Assembly (NCBI GenBank): GCA_001767525.1
Contig: MELF01000043.1
Coordinates: 1 to 41,166, forward strand
DNA from: Acidobacteria bacterium RIFCSPLOWO2_12_FULL_68_19
GTDB lineage: Bacteria > Acidobacteriota > Vicinamibacteria > Vicinamibacterales > UBA2999
Length of the DNA stretch: 41,166 nucleotides
Direction of reading: 5' to 3'
Shown here: positions 33,748-41,072 of the stretch, piece after piece
Layout: every line of letters begins with the position of its first letter
Numbering within the stretch: position 1 is the stretch's first letter
The notes under the pieces: generated by a model
Seen by the model: the letters and a program-made list of their open reading frames with translations, nothing else
The model's database searches: none
Told to the model about the DNA's origin: nothing
Made by a program: the position numbers and the translations under genes

Positions 33748-35244
33748 TCAAAAACGAGCGCCTGGCCGGTAGTACGACTCTCGGTCCTCATCTTCATCCG
33801 CGTCTCGATCCTTCGCGCCAATGGCAAGAATGTCTCTGACTGTCAGGGGAGACGTCTTGGCCTGCCGACATGCGACCGCCGCCAACGCCAACGCGGCAGC
33901 ATGGTCATCGTGGCCACCATGCGGATGATCGATGAGAACACGGCCGCCGGTCCGGAACCTGCGCTCCAGACACTTCAGCTCTTTCACCAGTTGCGGGTGG
34001 TCCAGCAGGTCTATGCGACCCTCAGCGAACAGCGGCTCAAGTTCTCCAAAGGCTGCCGACTTATCGATCGGAGCCTCGCGGTACGTCACTCCGACAGACG
34101 AGAACGCTTGTGGCACCCATTGGCCAGCGTACCTATCTCCCGTGACACGCGTAACCCTGTAGCGTTTGAGCACATGCGCAATCTCAGCGACCACCCCAGA
34201 CAGATCGATGGCATGGGAGCCCTGTCGACTCCAGCCCTTCACGACATCGACCACGAGGCGCGCCCCTGTGCCGCTGCCTTCGCTGTGGCAGATGGCCATC
34301 GCGAACGCATCCGGCCCGCCGCCGCTGGGGTCCACGGCCGCGTGGTACTGCACACCGTTCTGCGGCGGCAGCTCGTACCGATGAGGACACACCGCGTCTT
34401 CGACCCACGCGTACGGGAGAAACGCTCCAGTATCCTCGGCGAACTCAGCCTCGAACTCCCGGGCGAAACGCGACGGGTCGAGTCGGCGTTCGCGTTCCAG
34501 GCGCTCGGCCTTGATGGTGGGATTCATCAGGACCGTACTGGCGCGCCAGACTAGAAGATCGGGGTTGTCCTGGCCGAAACCACGAATGAAGTCGTCGTGC
34601 AGAACGCCGGACTTCATGTACGGCGTTGAGATCTTGACGAGCCGTGTCTGCGGAAATCCGATCATGCCCCGTCGAATCGATGCCTGGATTTCGACGTCGG
34701 CGTTCGCTTGCCCTTCGAGCCGGAAGAAAGCCACCTCGCTCAAACCGGCCACTGGTATCGACCAGCCCCGCACGCTGCGAAGCGTCGAAGGGAAGCACGC
34801 GACGTGAACGCCGTTCGCGAGCGTCAGTTCGAACGTCTGGACATCCGCGATCTGAGAGGCGAGGAGCGGCGACTGCGTCAGGTAGTCTCGGATGTAGCTG
34901 AAGGCGATTTTCGTTGCACGCAGGTCCTGCGCGATGAGAGGCACCATAGCTCGTTCGCCCTTCGCCAGGTGCACTTCGTGGCCTCCGAACAGAGCTTCGT
35001 AGCACATGATCGGAGCACTGATCCGCGAGTCCTTTCCGGCCCTCGCCCCCGCGATGACTGTGACCTCGCCAAACCCGGCCGACGGCGCGTTCTGCCGACC
35101 CGTGCAGGTGCGAAACAGGTCGAGCTGGGTGGCCGACAGCGGCAACCCGTAGATGGCCCGGAGCAATGTGGCCTGCGCCTCGGACAGCGACAGGTTCAAG
35201 AGCTGCGGGTCGGTCACGAACTCGACGATGTCGGGAAAGGTCAC
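33748..35244 (-). CDS. Phage-type terminase large subunit, orphan
   Basis: A 498-residue protein with terminase large-subunit architecture. The ATPase half has a Walker A-like GARAGKDS at 66-73, a hydrophobic Walker B strand ending AGLSE with E170 (Ser in place of the usual Asp), and a coupling motif around KISTPY. The nuclease half has an RNase H-like Asp triad: AVDPSGGGPDA (D305), VTGDRYAGQW (D370) and HDDHAAALALA (D446 or D447). It should cut and pump DNA into a capsid. No portal, capsid or tail gene is in the island, so packaging would need a helper phage. GTG 35244 overlaps the stop of the upstream gene (GTGA). Confidence 0.86.
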   Translation of the reverse strand: MTFPDIVEFVTDPQLLNLSLSEAQATLLRAIYGLPLSATQLDLFRTCTGRQNAPSAGFGEVTVIAGARAGKDSRISAPIMCYEALFGGHEVHLAKGERAMVPLIAQDLRATKIAFSYIRDYLTQSPLLASQIADVQTFELTLANGVHVACFPSTLRSVRGWSIPVAGLSEVAFFRLEGQANADVEIQASIRRGMIGFPQTRLVKISTPYMKSGVLHDDFIRGFGQDNPDLLVWRASTVLMNPTIKAERLERERRLDPSRFAREFEAEFAEDTGAFLPYAWVEDAVCPHRYELPPQNGVQYHAAVDPSGGGPDAFAMAICHSEGSGTGARLVVDVVKGWSRQGSHAIDLSGVVAEIAHVLKRYRVTRVTGDRYAGQWVPQAFSSVGVTYREAPIDKSAAFGELEPLFAEGRIDLLDHPQLVKELKCLERRFRTGGRVLIDHPHGGHDDHAAALALAAVACRQAKTSPLTVRDILAIGAKDRDADEDEDRESYYRPGARF

Positions 35245-35753
35245 TTTGCCTCGATCCCGCTCTCCGGCTCGCTTTGGGGTGCCTGCTGCGCCCGACTTGC
35301 AAGGTATTCGTGAAGCGGCGTCACCGGCTTTGCCCGCCGTTCCAGTCCGAGGGCTGCCAGGTAGCGCGCGATTGCGTCTGCCAGCTGGGTGCGTTCGCGG
35401 ACGACCGGCAGGAGAGCGCGCTTCCGGACGTTCACCAGCAAGGGCTGCTTCAAAAGCCAGGCGTCGATGCTGTCGAGCATCAGCTTGGTGCGGACCACCA
35501 AGTCAACCAGCGCCCGTTGTTGCGTCGAGATAGCCGTGTCTCCGCCGAGATCAGAAATCAGCTCATCGCGCCAGCCAGCGAGGGCCTTCCCGACGGTCGT
35601 GCGACGGTCGACAGCGCGGCTGCCAAGCACCTTGACGGCCTGCTTCAGCTCGCGAAGACCGGTGTTGGAACTGGAGGCAATCGCCTGGGTATTCCTCGCG
35701 AATGCGTCCGGTTCATGCCAGCGTTCCTGCCGGATCTCGGGTTGGAGTGCCAT
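35241..35753 (-). CDS. Hypothetical protein coupled to terminase, possible small subunit
   Basis: A 170-residue, mostly helical, charged protein. Its stop overlaps the GTG of the terminase gene by four bases, and its ATG has GGAG at a suitable distance. Size, location directly upstream and translational coupling fit a terminase small subunit, which recognises packaging sites. However, no clear DNA-binding helix-turn-helix is visible and I do not recognise the family. It could instead be an unrelated island protein. The 160 bp upstream are shared with the divergent AAA-ATPase gene. Confidence 0.55.
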   Translation of the reverse strand: MALQPEIRQERWHEPDAFARNTQAIASSSNTGLRELKQAVKVLGSRAVDRRTTVGKALAGWRDELISDLGGDTAISTQQRALVDLVVRTKLMLDSIDAWLLKQPLLVNVRKRALLPVVRERTQLADAIARYLAALGLERRAKPVTPLHEYLASRAQQAPQSEPESGIEAK

Positions 35754-35913
35754 GATGCGCTCCGATTGTCGCAGCTTACGCGCTCAGAGCCAATGGTGAA
35801 CATACTCGTAAACGCATCCAACGCAATGAGTTGTCACCGCCGGTCGCCTCGCACTAATAGTGAATGTGGTGCTACGATGAACACCGGCTGGGTGAAGGTT
35901 CTAGGGAGCGACC

Positions 35914-37098
35914 ATGCTGACGAAAGTGACCGTTGAAAACTTCCGGAGCATCGAGAGATGCGAGGTGGAACTTGCGCCCATCACGATCTTCTTTGGCCCA
36001 ACGTCGGCCGGAAAGTCGACGCTGTTCTACGCTCTTCTCGTTCTCAGAAACTTCATTCTGAATCCGAATCAGGCCGTTGACGGTTTCTTCAACTTGGGGT
36101 TTCAGAATCTCGGTGGGTTTGACGCCTGCGTTTTCAATCACGTTCTGTCTAAAACGCTCGGCGTCACGGCCCACTTTGGCCATCGCAGCTACGGCGTCCA
36201 CCTTCGAAAGACCGACGCGGACATTGTCGAGGAGAGTGAATTTCTTCACATGAACGCGAAAGTGCCTCTTCCCTACAACGCTGGCCAGTCTTTTCCCTTC
36301 AGCTACACAGATAAAGAGGAAGAGTTCACAATCAACTGGAATGGCTTCGCCTCCACAGTAGCGCCCAAGACGACGGCAACGTCGGAAGCGCAGGCCCAAG
36401 CGGTCAATCTAGCGGAAGCGTTGAATGGTCCTGTCGAAGCAATCAAGGGCGTGGATGTGTGCCCCCATCGTCGCGGATTCTTTAAGCCGAGCTATTCTCC
36501 GGCCCCGCTGACGCCAACACCGACAAGTGAAGATGAAGTAGCGACGCTAATCATTAACGATCAGAACGCACCGCCACGAATATCGATCAATACGGTGGAA
36601 GTCTTTGACCGCGACTTCCGAACCTACACGCCTCCAGGCACGGCGGTCACATTTCTGCAAACAACCGAACAGAAGGACGCTCGCGTGCCTGGTCTGCTCG
36701 TTAACGACGGCTTCGGCGTCAACCAAGTCGTCTACATGCTCTCGAAGATTCACAGGCCGGATGTCGAAACCGTCTTGATTGAGGAACCGGAAATACACCT
36801 GCACCCCACGGTCATCAGGAAGTTTGCCCGCGTCCTAAGCCATCTTGCGACTGAAGAAGAAAAGCAATTGATCTTCACGACGCACAGCGAGCAGTTCCTT
36901 CTGTCAATTCTCGCCTGCGTGAAGGAGCGATTGCTTCGACCGGATCAAGTGCGTTGCTACCACGTTGCTAGGGACAGAAAGAAGACCATCTTCACTCATG
37001 AGCCCGTATCGGACGAAGGTCAGATCTCTGGCGGACTCTCGTCCTTCATGGAGGGCGAACTTCAGGACATCAAGTCTTTTCTTTCCGTCGGCGAATAG
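35914..37098 (+). CDS. AAA/ABC-type ATPase of a two-gene module
   Basis: A 394-residue SMC/OLD-like ATPase. The N-terminus VTVENFRSIERCEVEL leads to Walker A GPTSAGKS at 28-35. An insertion of about 200 residues follows (helical and charged). The C-terminal lobe has a signature-like GFGVNQVVYML (266-276), Walker B with catalytic acids VLIEEPEIHLHP (287-298) and the switch His in FTTHSEQFL (H324). There is no TOPRIM domain, unlike OLD nucleases, so the nuclease activity may be supplied by the next gene. GGAG lies before ATG 35914. Base composition is visibly more AT-rich than neighbours, suggesting a separate origin. Similar ATPases are sensor or motor parts of antiphage systems; function here is inference. 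Confidence 0.85.
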   Translation: MLTKVTVENFRSIERCEVELAPITIFFGPTSAGKSTLFYALLVLRNFILNPNQAVDGFFNLGFQNLGGFDACVFNHVLSKTLGVTAHFGHRSYGVHLRKTDADIVEESEFLHMNAKVPLPYNAGQSFPFSYTDKEEEFTINWNGFASTVAPKTTATSEAQAQAVNLAEALNGPVEAIKGVDVCPHRRGFFKPSYSPAPLTPTPTSEDEVATLIINDQNAPPRISINTVEVFDRDFRTYTPPGTAVTFLQTTEQKDARVPGLLVNDGFGVNQVVYMLSKIHRPDVETVLIEEPEIHLHPTVIRKFARVLSHLATEEEKQLIFTTHSEQFLLSILACVKERLLRPDQVRCYHVARDRKKTIFTHEPVSDEGQISGGLSSFMEGELQDIKSFLSVGE

Positions 37099-37104
37099 CT
37101 GAAC

Positions 37105-37551
37105 GTGGCCGTCTTCGTCATCAACGAGTGGCTGTGGGCTGATTCGTTTGGAGACAACGGCGCGGAGCGTCAGAAGGAAGCGTTCAACGTCATCGTGAAG
37201 CTGTCGCAGTCACAGCATCGAATTGTTGTCATTGTCGGCAGCCGATTCGACGAAAAGGCTTGGAGGCTCTGCAAGAGCACCAACACCAACGTGGCCGAAA
37301 TCGCCAAGGTGTACTTCGGCATTCTCCGAATCAACTCTGATCGTTGTCTGTTGCTGAAGTCAGAGAATGTTGCTGCGTTATCTGACAATCTGTCCCAGTC
37401 GATAAAAGACGACGACCACTACCTTGTTCGTGCACAGTTGAGCGTGAACGACGCGATTCTCGTAACGACGGACGAACCGCTTCGCAATGTGGTGACGCAA
37501 GCAGGTCTGAGTTGTTTGTCCCGTGAAGACTTCCTGGCGACTTATTTCTGA
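37105..37551 (+). CDS. PIN-like nuclease-domain protein paired with the ATPase
   Basis: A 148-residue protein starting with GTG six bases after the ATPase stop. The fold pattern is PIN-like: a first strand FVINEWLWAD, a central acidic cluster KDDDHYLVRAQ (D102-D104), and NDAILVTTDEPL with D116 and D123, close to the C-terminal acidic motif of PIN RNases. The usual first Asp is replaced by Asn7/Glu8, so activity is uncertain or the metal site is altered. It is the last gene before attR. Together with the ATPase it looks like a regulator-effector pair in which an RNase is activated by the ATPase; this is inference. Confidence 0.7.
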   Translation: MAVFVINEWLWADSFGDNGAERQKEAFNVIVKLSQSQHRIVVIVGSRFDEKAWRLCKSTNTNVAEIAKVYFGILRINSDRCLLLKSENVAALSDNLSQSIKDDDHYLVRAQLSVNDAILVTTDEPLRNVVTQAGLSCLSREDFLATYF

Positions 37552-37783
37552 AACTGAGTGTGTCGTTAATAAGTCCGAGCAAGTCCGGAACCTTGTGCTG
37601 CTCGGCCCAGAAGTGTTGGTGCGCCGAGCGAGGAGCGTTGCCACGATGTTGCCAAGACTAGGGTCGATTCGTGCGGACTCACGGGGACGGACGCGGACAA
37701 CGGCGAGGCGTCAACGTGATGACCGGCGAGCACTTGTTGCCAGAAGTCCTTCGCCATCATCACGTTAGAATTTGACGACTTTA
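37552..37783. other. Non-coding right end of the island
   Basis: This 232-bp stretch between the PIN-like gene and attR has no convincing gene. The minus strand holds a short frame with SLGNIVATLLARR that resembles the GNMLATG end of the island's own integrase, and the arm-type-like repeat at 37637-37656. Nothing else is seen. Confidence 0.5.
37637..37656 (+). repeat. Possible integrase arm-type site, right end
   Basis: GTTGCCA-N4-GTTGCCA, the counterpart of 19077-19096 (two mismatches, in the four-base spacer), lies 127 bp before attR. Confidence 0.4.
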
Positions 37784-37809
37784 GGGTTCGACTCCCGCCG
37801 CCTCCACCA
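37784..37809 (+). other. attR, duplicated ssrA 3' end
   Basis: An exact 26-bp copy of 19006-19031, with no tmRNA sequence upstream of it. It marks the right boundary of the island; the sequence after 37809 (CTCCAGAAC) is different from that after attL. Confidence 0.92.
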
Positions 37810-37861
37810 CTCCAGAACTGTCGATGATCTTGCCGGGCTGACGCGTCAGCGCGTCGAGCCG

Positions 37862-38470
37862 ATGGTGCGTGGCCTGTTCCCCACGACGGAACAAGACCCG
37901 GTGCTCCAGATCCTTGAAGGGTCTGTGGTCGTGCTCACGACTGAGAACATCGCTTCCGTGTTGCGTGAGACCACCTGGATGCATACCGCTTGGGATCTGG
38001 CAAACCTGTACCTCACCAGCGTCGGCGCCAGCCTGCTCAGTGCCGAGGCGCCGGGCTTGGTCGGACTCAGCGAAGAGACAACCTGCTACGTGTCGATCGA
38101 CTACTTCCGGGGGCTGGGCCGGTTCGAGGACTTCATCGTCCACGAGGCTGCACATATCTTTCACAACTGCAAGCGACACACGATGGGCCTTCCCGAATCG
38201 TCCGCGCGCGAATGGCCGCTCGATATCGCATACGACAAGCGCGAGACGTTCGCGTATTCGTGCGAGGCGTTCAGCCGCGTCGTCGAACGTGGATCAACCC
38301 GGCAGGCTCGGCTTGCGCTGGTCCGTGAACTGGCAGACGGTCACGTGCCCGAAACGGATCGCCTCGACGCCCGGGAGTACGTGAGTGTCCTGACGGAGGC
38401 CGCGGGTGCCAGAAACGATTGGAAGCACATTCTCAGTCGTTGCGCACCTCCCCGCCATCCCCGGCGGTGA
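37862..38470 (+). CDS. HExxH-motif protein, probably 5' truncated at attR
   Basis: The open frame runs from within attR; the first plausible internal start is ATG 37862, giving 202 residues. The protein has a putative zinc motif HEAAHIFHNCKR (HExxH) with FAYSCEAFSR downstream that could supply the third ligand. It has no signal peptide or membrane segment. The codons between attR and 37862 (DDLAGLTRQRVE) look protein-like, so the original gene probably began upstream and lost its 5' end when the island, or an earlier one, was joined here. A metal-dependent peptidase is the most likely class; no specific family is recognised. Activity is doubtful if truncated. Confidence 0.6.
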   Translation: MVRGLFPTTEQDPVLQILEGSVVVLTTENIASVLRETTWMHTAWDLANLYLTSVGASLLSAEAPGLVGLSEETTCYVSIDYFRGLGRFEDFIVHEAAHIFHNCKRHTMGLPESSAREWPLDIAYDKRETFAYSCEAFSRVVERGSTRQARLALVRELADGHVPETDRLDAREYVSVLTEAAGARNDWKHILSRCAPPRHPRR

Positions 38471-38598
38471 CAGCTTGCGGGCCGCCACCCGGGCCGCTGC
38501 GTCCGTAGCCGCCTGCGCACCCGACATCGACCATGCGCCCGTGGTCCGGGCCGTCTGGACGCCGACGGCCGCGACATTAGCCATTGTGTCCCTGTTTA

Positions 38599-38617
38599 TA
38601 TACGTCTGACGTATACT
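38599..38617 (+). promoter_or_regulatory. Palindromic promoter/operator of the abiE operon
   Basis: TATACGT-CTG-ACGTATA (38599-38615) is a perfect 7-bp dyad. The -10 element TATACT at 38612-38617 overlaps the right arm. The ATG at 38627 is nine bases after the -10, so the transcript would be leaderless or nearly so. AbiEi antitoxins are known to repress their own promoter through inverted repeats, which fits this site. Confidence 0.6.
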
Positions 38618-38626
38618 ACTGGGGAC

Positions 38627-39259
38627 ATGACGAGCGCAAGACCCAAGTCCTCCCGGACGGATAAACTCCAGCGGCTATTTGAACTGGCGGCCGGCCAAGC
38701 CGGCTACTTCACTGCGGCGCAGGTGCGCGAGCTGGGCTACAGCGCCCGCAGCGTCGTGCACCACGTCACCGCTGGGCATGTCGAACGGCTGAGCCGCGGA
38801 TTCTACCGGCTTGTGGGCGTGCCCGCCAGTGCGCACGAGGACATCGTGGCGGCGTGGCTGAAGCTTGCCCGTCGCGCGGTCGTATCCCATGACACGGCGC
38901 TCGCCTTGTACGACCTCGCGCCGTCCCGGTCGCATGAGATCCATCTCACGCTGCCCCGGAAGTACCGACCTCGGACTCCGCAATCCGCGTCCACCGTGGC
39001 GCTGCACACGACCACCGTTCCGCTGCGCCGCGATGAGGTGACGAACCGTTTCGGCGTGCAGATCACGTCGCCCGCGAGGACCATTGCCGACATCGCCGAC
39101 ATCGGTGCCGACCCCAGCGTCGTCATCGAAGCGATCGGGCGCGCAGTCGCGACGGGCCTCGTGTCTCCAAACGAGTTGCGCACAGCCGTGAAGCGCCGCT
39201 CTGCTCGAGTCCGACAACTCGTCGCAAGGGCTATCCAAGAGGTCGGCCTCCGTGCGTGA
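38627..39259 (+). CDS. abiEi: Type IV antitoxin AbiEi
   Basis: A 210-residue AbiEi-family antitoxin/repressor. The N-terminal winged helix-turn-helix (FTAAQVRELGYSARSVVHHV, then VERLSRGFYRL) is the DNA-binding part. The C-terminal domain contains AVVSHDTALALYDL, the HLTLPRKYRP segment and SPARTIADIADI, all typical of AbiEi. It counteracts the AbiEii toxin without binding it directly and represses the operon. The gene has no Shine-Dalgarno, and the start sits right after the promoter. It overlaps abiEii by eight bases, indicating coupled translation. Confidence 0.93.
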   Translation: MTSARPKSSRTDKLQRLFELAAGQAGYFTAAQVRELGYSARSVVHHVTAGHVERLSRGFYRLVGVPASAHEDIVAAWLKLARRAVVSHDTALALYDLAPSRSHEIHLTLPRKYRPRTPQSASTVALHTTTVPLRRDEVTNRFGVQITSPARTIADIADIGADPSVVIEAIGRAVATGLVSPNELRTAVKRRSARVRQLVARAIQEVGLRA

Positions 39260-40106
39260 GTACGCCACGCCCGCTGCCTTTCGTGCCGCCGTCGAGGCCA
39301 GACTGCGCGAGCGCGCCCGTCGCCTCAGCGCGCCCGCATACATTGTCCGTCGCCAGGCCGCGCTCGACCGTTTGCTGGTACGCCTGACGAGAGTGGCGCC
39401 AGATCGCTGGGCACTCAAGGGTGGGTTGGCGCTCGAGACCAGGTTCGGGGAGCGTGCACGCGTCTCGATCGACCTGGACGCCGACCACGTTTACGGCGCC
39501 GAGGCAGCCCGTGCCGATCTCCAACGAGCCGCCATCGAGAACATCGGCGACCACTTCGGATTCGCCATCGTCGGCAGTGAGGAACTCCGCGAAGCGGGTG
39601 TCCGTCTGGCCGTGCGGTACAAGCTGGAGAGCTCCCTCACCGAACGGCCGTTCGAACCACTCCAGGTGGACGTCACGATCGTCCCACCCGATCCCTGGGA
39701 TGCTCAACCCGTGTGGCGGCAGGGACTCCTGACCGAGGTCGGACTCGACCCCTTCGAGGTCCTGCTGATTCCGTTGGAGCGGCAGATCGCCGAGAAGCTG
39801 CACGCCTTCACGCGAACATACAAAGGTGGTGGCACGACGCGCGCGAGAGATCTCGTGGATCTGCTGCTCATCCGCCAGCATGGAGGTGTCGACGTCAGTC
39901 TGCTGCGAGAGGCTGTTCGGCGTATCTTCCATCGCCGTGCGACGCACCCGGTTCCCGATCGCCTGCCACCTCCGCCGGCCGCGCTGGCTGTCGCCTACCG
40001 CAGGGAAGCGCAACGAGTTTCCGCTGTCGCCGGTCTTGAAGAAGCGCACCGACTGCTCGCGCAGTGGCTCGATCCCGTGTTGGCGGAGATTCACCACATC
40101 GGCTAG
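39252..40106 (+). CDS. abiEii: Type IV toxin AbiEii nucleotidyltransferase
   Basis: A 284-residue nucleotidyltransferase of the AbiEii/AbiGii (DUF1814) family. The catalytic signature is KGGLALETRFGERARVSIDL with the following DAD (GG then DxD), followed by QVDVTI carrying the third acid, and EKLHAFTRTYKGGGTTRARD with the Lys/Arg-containing DUF1814 motif and DLVDLLLI. Family members transfer nucleotides, some to tRNA acceptor stems, to stop growth and abort phage infection. The start is GTG 39252. All motif residues appear present, so the pair is likely functional, in contrast to the broken toxin-antitoxin genes just downstream. Confidence 0.94.
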   Translation: MREYATPAAFRAAVEARLRERARRLSAPAYIVRRQAALDRLLVRLTRVAPDRWALKGGLALETRFGERARVSIDLDADHVYGAEAARADLQRAAIENIGDHFGFAIVGSEELREAGVRLAVRYKLESSLTERPFEPLQVDVTIVPPDPWDAQPVWRQGLLTEVGLDPFEVLLIPLERQIAEKLHAFTRTYKGGGTTRARDLVDLLLIRQHGGVDVSLLREAVRRIFHRRATHPVPDRLPPPPAALAVAYRREAQRVSAVAGLEEAHRLLAQWLDPVLAEIHHIG

Positions 40107-40696
40107 CCACGTGAGGCGCCCGTCGGTGCGCGGTCGTCGCCAGATGATCGAATCGCCGTCGAGGGTGCATCGGTCCGTCCCAGTACGTCACTCCCGCCGC
40201 ACTCCGTCTCGCATGAAGCGGGCGTGCATGTCGGGGTACAGCATGCCTCATGCGCCTTCGGGCAGCCACGGCCGCGGGATCGTCGCGTCCACAGGAGACA
40301 GTGCGCCGCAGGCATGCCCAGAACTGGCGTCCGCGATATGGTGATCCTCCGCGAGAAGGTCGACAAGCCGATCGTCATCAAAGTCCCCGGAGCAGGGCCG
40401 CATCCATCGAGTAGCGCGTTGCGCACAAGCGTCGCGGCGTCGACCGGGAGGCCTTCATCAGCACCCACAGCAGCGCCCAATCGGTTCGTCAGCGGCGCGA
40501 ACATGGCCGGTGCCGCCTGAACAAGCTCGGTTGGACCGTGACGGTCGAGCAGTCGCGACATCCCACCATCGCAGATCAACCGTTGGAGGTTCGGAAGCGC
40601 TTCCAGGTGACGATGCAGCGCCAACCAGTCGTTCAGGACGACCGGAAGGGGGCGGTCCCAGAACCCCGCATCGCCGACAACATCGAGCGCGGCCAT
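40103..40696 (-). pseudogene. Fragment of an unrecognised protein, part of a gene graveyard
   Basis: The minus-strand frame from about 40696 encodes MAALDVVGDAGF and a protein-like stretch (LPVVLNDWLALHRHLEALPN, then ALLDG) that is Leu-rich and globular in look. The frame then becomes low in quality near 40320; another frame there reads PRPWLPEGA then stop, and a further one MHARFMRDG. This mixture of short sensible pieces in different frames indicates degraded genes. I cannot assign the original family. Overlap with the 3' end of abiEii by four bases is accidental. Confidence 0.4.
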
Positions 40697-40895
40697 GTCG
40701 CAGGTTCTGGTCGACGGCCCACGCGCGCAGGAACTCCGCGCTGGCATTGGTGGGCGCTTCGTCGGTCCTGAATCCAGCGATGCCGGCGACGAGGACTGAG
40801 GTGTCGACAACGCCCCTACGCGGAGGGGTTGGCGGCTTCGGCGGATCGGACTTGTCGCAGGCGTAGATGAGGACGTTGGTATCAAGCGCGGTCAT
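40690..40895 (-). pseudogene. Chimeric remnant of PIN-domain (VapC-like) toxins
   Basis: The gene starts as a normal VapC-like PIN toxin (MTALDTNVLIYACDKSDP), then runs after about 28 residues into the start of a second PIN protein (RRGVVDTSVLVAGIAGF, PTNASAEFLRAW), and loses similarity after about residue 68. It therefore joins two toxin beginnings, each lacking the catalytic C-terminal acids, and cannot be an active RNase. The start overlaps the antitoxin gene by 14 bases, the usual layout of a toxin-antitoxin operon. Confidence 0.6.
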
Positions 40896-41070
40896 GCAAC
40901 TCCTCTCGCGTGGGCAGCGGTCCCTTCGAGAAGAATTGCATGCGTTCGATGCTGGCCCGGAGCCGGGCGAGTGCGGCGTTGCGGTCTTCGGGCATCTCGT
41001 CGATGGGCTCGACGATCAGGCGGACCCGCTGCTGCTCGTGCAGGCCCAGCTCACGCGCAGGCTTGAGCAC
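40882..41070 (-). pseudogene. DUF104-like antitoxin, 5' end lost at an IS junction
   Basis: The visible product (about 62 residues from GTG 41070) reads LKPARELGLHEQQRVRLIVE and ends TREELHDRA. This matches the middle and C-terminus of DUF104/AF2212-like antitoxins, whose usual first strand (an xFEDGVLKP-type segment) is missing its first part. The frame upstream runs into sequence resembling an IS21-type end. It precedes and overlaps the VapC-like remnant by 14 bases. It may still be made from the GTG, but is probably damaged. Confidence 0.55.
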
Positions 41071-41072
41071 GC

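Larger units (their letters stand above)
19006..37809. mobile_element. ssrA-integrated genomic island with defence cargo and orphan terminase
   Basis: The island is bounded by an exact 26-bp direct repeat that is the 3' end of ssrA (attL 19006-19031, attR 37784-37809), so the insertion is about 18.78 kb. Next to attL lie a tyrosine integrase (interrupted by an IS21 element), an AlpA-like excisionase and an HUH initiator-like gene, all leftward. The interior carries a serine recombinase, a four-gene type I restriction operon, a terminase large subunit with a small partner, and an AAA-ATPase/PIN-like pair. No capsid, portal, tail or conjugation genes are present. GC content is visibly lower than in the left flank, especially at 35.8-37.7 kb, consistent with horizontal origin. 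Confidence 0.9.

Noticed and set aside
37772-37810. The attR copy as a second tmRNA or tRNA gene
   Set aside because: Only the 26-bp 3' segment is present; no 5' half, anticodon arm or tag region lies upstream.
38294-38584. A minus-strand frame starting MANVAAVG divergent from abiEi
   Set aside because: It overlaps the 3' end of the HExxH gene, shows no family likeness and has an Ala/Arg-biased composition; possibly a relic but not supportable.
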